Below, piece after piece: positions 61,646 to 64,000 of a stretch of DNA of 64,000 bases. The notes beneath the pieces were generated by a model. The model saw only the letters and a list, made by a program, of their open reading frames with translations, made no database searches and had not been told where the DNA came from. This stretch comes from Thuidium tamariscinum (Eukaryota > Streptophyta > Bryopsida > Hypnales > Thuidiaceae): assembly GCA_947034885.2 (NCBI GenBank), contig OX344750.2:34892821-34956820 (forward strand). Direction: 5' to 3'. A program made the position numbers and the translations under genes. Position 1 is the stretch's first letter; each line of letters opens with the position of its first letter.

Positions 61646-62215
61646 TTGTAATGTCAATTATGTCTATTCGACAAAATGCAAGGCAAATAGTTTAAGGGGA
61701 TAATTCCAAAAGGAAAGGCAAATAAGTTTATCATCTTGTGACTAAGGTCACTTGTTTTCCATTTTGGATGCTTATCTAGGGTGTTTTTATTGTTGACTTA
61801 GAAAATAAACAATAAATCTCACACTCAGTGTCAATTATATGCCATCCATTACCAATGCTAATGTATAAGAGACAATGTTTGCTCTTCCAATCCTATATAG
61901 TGGTTGTCTTGTATCAAATCTTCTAGTAAAATATTCAAAGGTTGGTCAATTTGCCATGCAAAATGCATGCACTATCAATTTAATCAATTGCTAAGTTATA
62001 TATTTCAAAATACAATAAATTCTTAGGGACAAGGTTCCATTAGTTATTTCCTTTTTATATTCTTCCAATCTAAGCCATTGTATATTATTAGCCTATCTAT
62101 TAATTACATGCAACATATCAAATCCATATTTTCTATCATTTTTTTCTAGTATGCTAGGTATGAAGAGTTTGTAAACATTTTTAGTTCTTGATTTTTTTAT
62201 CTTCACATCTACCCA
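61646..62215. other. AT-rich intergenic DNA, nothing recognised
   Basis: No gene or element ends seen. Confidence 0.5.
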
Positions 62216-62748
62216 TTCCTAGACATCAAATTTTGGCCAAGAAAATACATACTTCAACATTTTTATTTGTAAAAAATAGAAAAATAAATTTGCTACAAAA
62301 TTAAAAATTGGCCAATTGGGAAGACTTCTTGGTGATGAGATTTGACCAAAAAATGAGGTCAAAACCATCTCAAATGTTTAGAAGTGCATGTGCAAGGGAG
62401 GCCTAATTGTACAAATGCAGAGGATATAAAATAATGTATTTTTAGAATTCCTTTAGTAGAAACATGTGTGCCTATTAGGAAAATATACCACAAAAATTTT
62501 AGCTGAAAACCATTAATTTAAACCACTCAATAGTATATAAAACTCCTGAATGTCTAAGCGTAAGAAATTAACAAAATTGACTTTTAACTATAAAAGCATT
62601 TTTTAATTATGAAAAATAAGGGATACAATTAATATTAAGGTATTTAGAAATAACTTTTTTGGTTTTGGCATTTAGCTCATAGTTCAAAAGTTATAGTGTT
62701 CCAAAATTAAAATGCAACAAAACTAGTAAGTATTTCTTGCAATCACCT
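62216..62748. mobile_element. GGGT-TIR element, family F copy 8, right part
   Basis: The right end TATTTCTTGCAATCACCT is that of family F and the interior aligns with the copies at 18220 and 37882. The left end is missing or too diverged to see; the start given is approximate. Confidence 0.5.
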
Positions 62749-63826
62749 ACATATAAACTCTAGCCTTCTTTTTTTGCAAAATTGGACCAAAAAGGACTAT
62801 TTGAAAAAAAAAATTCACCAACTTTAAATCTTCTTGTAGGCCTTTAGGATTTTGCACCTCTCTTGAATTTCTTCTATCTTCAATTGCCACTTTGCCAAAT
62901 GTACACACAATAAGAACATAGAAATCACTATATATTCCACGTAGTATTCAATACCACTCTTTTACCACTTCCAACTCCAATTTTGTAAACCTTAATTGAT
63001 TGTTAGTGCCACTATTTAGTATTACGTTACTTGAATGTAGAAGGTATCACCAAAATCATGATGAACTAGCCAATCTTCTTAAATGATGGAGTTTGCAATG
63101 GAATTGATAATGTTTATACAACAATGGCATGAGCAGTTGATACCAATGGTGGATTCTAATTTGTATTTTAGAATTCACTTCACTACTAGTCCCATCTTAT
63201 TTTCTTCTTTTACATCTACTTCATTATGCTCTTGTAGCTTGTATTTGCCATGGTTTGGGAAAATTCATCAAAAACTTATGGTTTAAGTTTTCCTTTTGTC
63301 TTTTCTTAAATTTAAGGTGAGGTTGTTTATGATTGCAAATTAATTTAACTTGCAATAGCAATGGGGCTATGCTTAATACATTTAGAAAGTCATAAAATTG
63401 TTGTAGACAACAAATATCTTGAGGTAGTTAAATATGTAGCTTAGTTTGAGGCAAATGCTAGAGTGGCTACCATTAATGTTCAATGAAGTTTGACAAGGTC
63501 TATACTAGGACTACCAAAGTGGTTGCACAAAAGATCAACTAGAGAAGAAGTAAACTCCAAGTGCTAGTTGAAGAGGAAAGTAATGTGTAAAGAAGATCAA
63601 AAGAGCAAATGTGATGCTTAGACATGTTCTACCATTGGATATTATTTCTAGAGTTTTAAGAAAACAAAAATCTTGCAACAACTCAATCTTGTGTGTTATT
63701 CTATGCTGACTATTTGATTCAAGATCTACATTCAAGGATGCAAGGAAAAATGTAAATCTCCTCACACCTATATCTAATGATACAATCTTCTTGGATTCTC
63801 AACCTAACTCAATGGGATGCAATAAT
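62749..63826. other. AT-rich intergenic DNA, nothing recognised
   Basis: No conserved protein, RNA gene or terminal repeats seen. Confidence 0.5.
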
Positions 63827-63957
63827 GCTAGTATGTAAGCATGAAGATGCAAATATGTGAACCTTTAGTGTGTATATATATAGTATAAATGACACCTAGA
63901 TTATAGGTATGTAGTCTTTTAGGCTTATAGGCTCACATTTTTAGGCTCACATAGTAA
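63827..63957. mobile_element. MITE-like element, GAGCCTATGAGCC type, copy 2
   Basis: Starts GCTAGTATGTAAGCAT and ends GGCTCACATAGTAAC, the same ends as 47707-47926 but with a shorter, diverged interior. Confidence 0.55.
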
Positions 63958-64000
63958 CAACCCTCCAATTAGATGTAGATAAAAAAAAAGATCCATAAGT

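Noticed and set aside
1-64000. tRNA, rRNA or CRISPR arrays
   Set aside because: No conserved tRNA A/B boxes, rRNA blocks or regularly spaced repeats were seen; the tandem arrays have diverged units without spacers.

Overview
This 64 kb window looks like nuclear DNA of a land plant. It holds three intron-containing plant genes: a polyphenol oxidase, a calcium/calmodulin-dependent kinase of the root/fungal symbiosis pathway, and a plastid FatB thioesterase. They sit far apart in very AT-rich, transposon-dense DNA. The low gene density, short introns, a secretory-type (not plastid-type) polyphenol oxidase leader and a piggyBac transposon together suggest a non-seed plant (lycophyte, fern or bryophyte grade). 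That placement is inference; no marker here fixes the species.

Layout. 1-11.4 kb is AT-rich intergenic DNA with short inverted-repeat transposons and one GC-richer island at 7.99-9.35 kb. 12.4-14.5 kb (+) is the two-exon polyphenol oxidase. 15.4-18.9 kb is a pile of nested non-autonomous elements. 19.30-25.94 kb is a complete piggyBac DNA transposon with matching ends, TTAA target duplications and a transposase frame interrupted once. 26.2-29.7 kb holds LINE tails, MITEs and a tandem repeat. 31.6-34.6 kb (-) is a six-exon CCaMK gene. 35.8-48.4 kb is AT-rich DNA with MITEs, a Mutator-like long-TIR element and hairpins. 49.5-52.4 kb (-) is a six-exon FATB gene with a GC-rich upstream region. 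54-64 kb is again AT-rich with MITEs, a hairpin and a second tandem repeat.

Two families explain much of the 'empty' sequence. The first is a set of 0.65-1.2 kb elements flanked by TTAA whose ends read CCCCTNA, the piggyBac-type signature. The second is a set of about 0.65-0.95 kb elements beginning GGGT and carrying TTGCAAGAAACAC at their ends, flanked by 4-bp duplications (TAGT, TTCA and CTAC are exact). No transposase for the second family lies in the window.

The three host genes share no pathway: phenol oxidation in the secretory route, nuclear calcium decoding for symbiosis, and plastid fatty-acid release. All three look intact. Exon boundaries were read by eye from GT/AG sites, frame continuity and family conservation. 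The computed gene models start at ATG codons I checked in the sequence.
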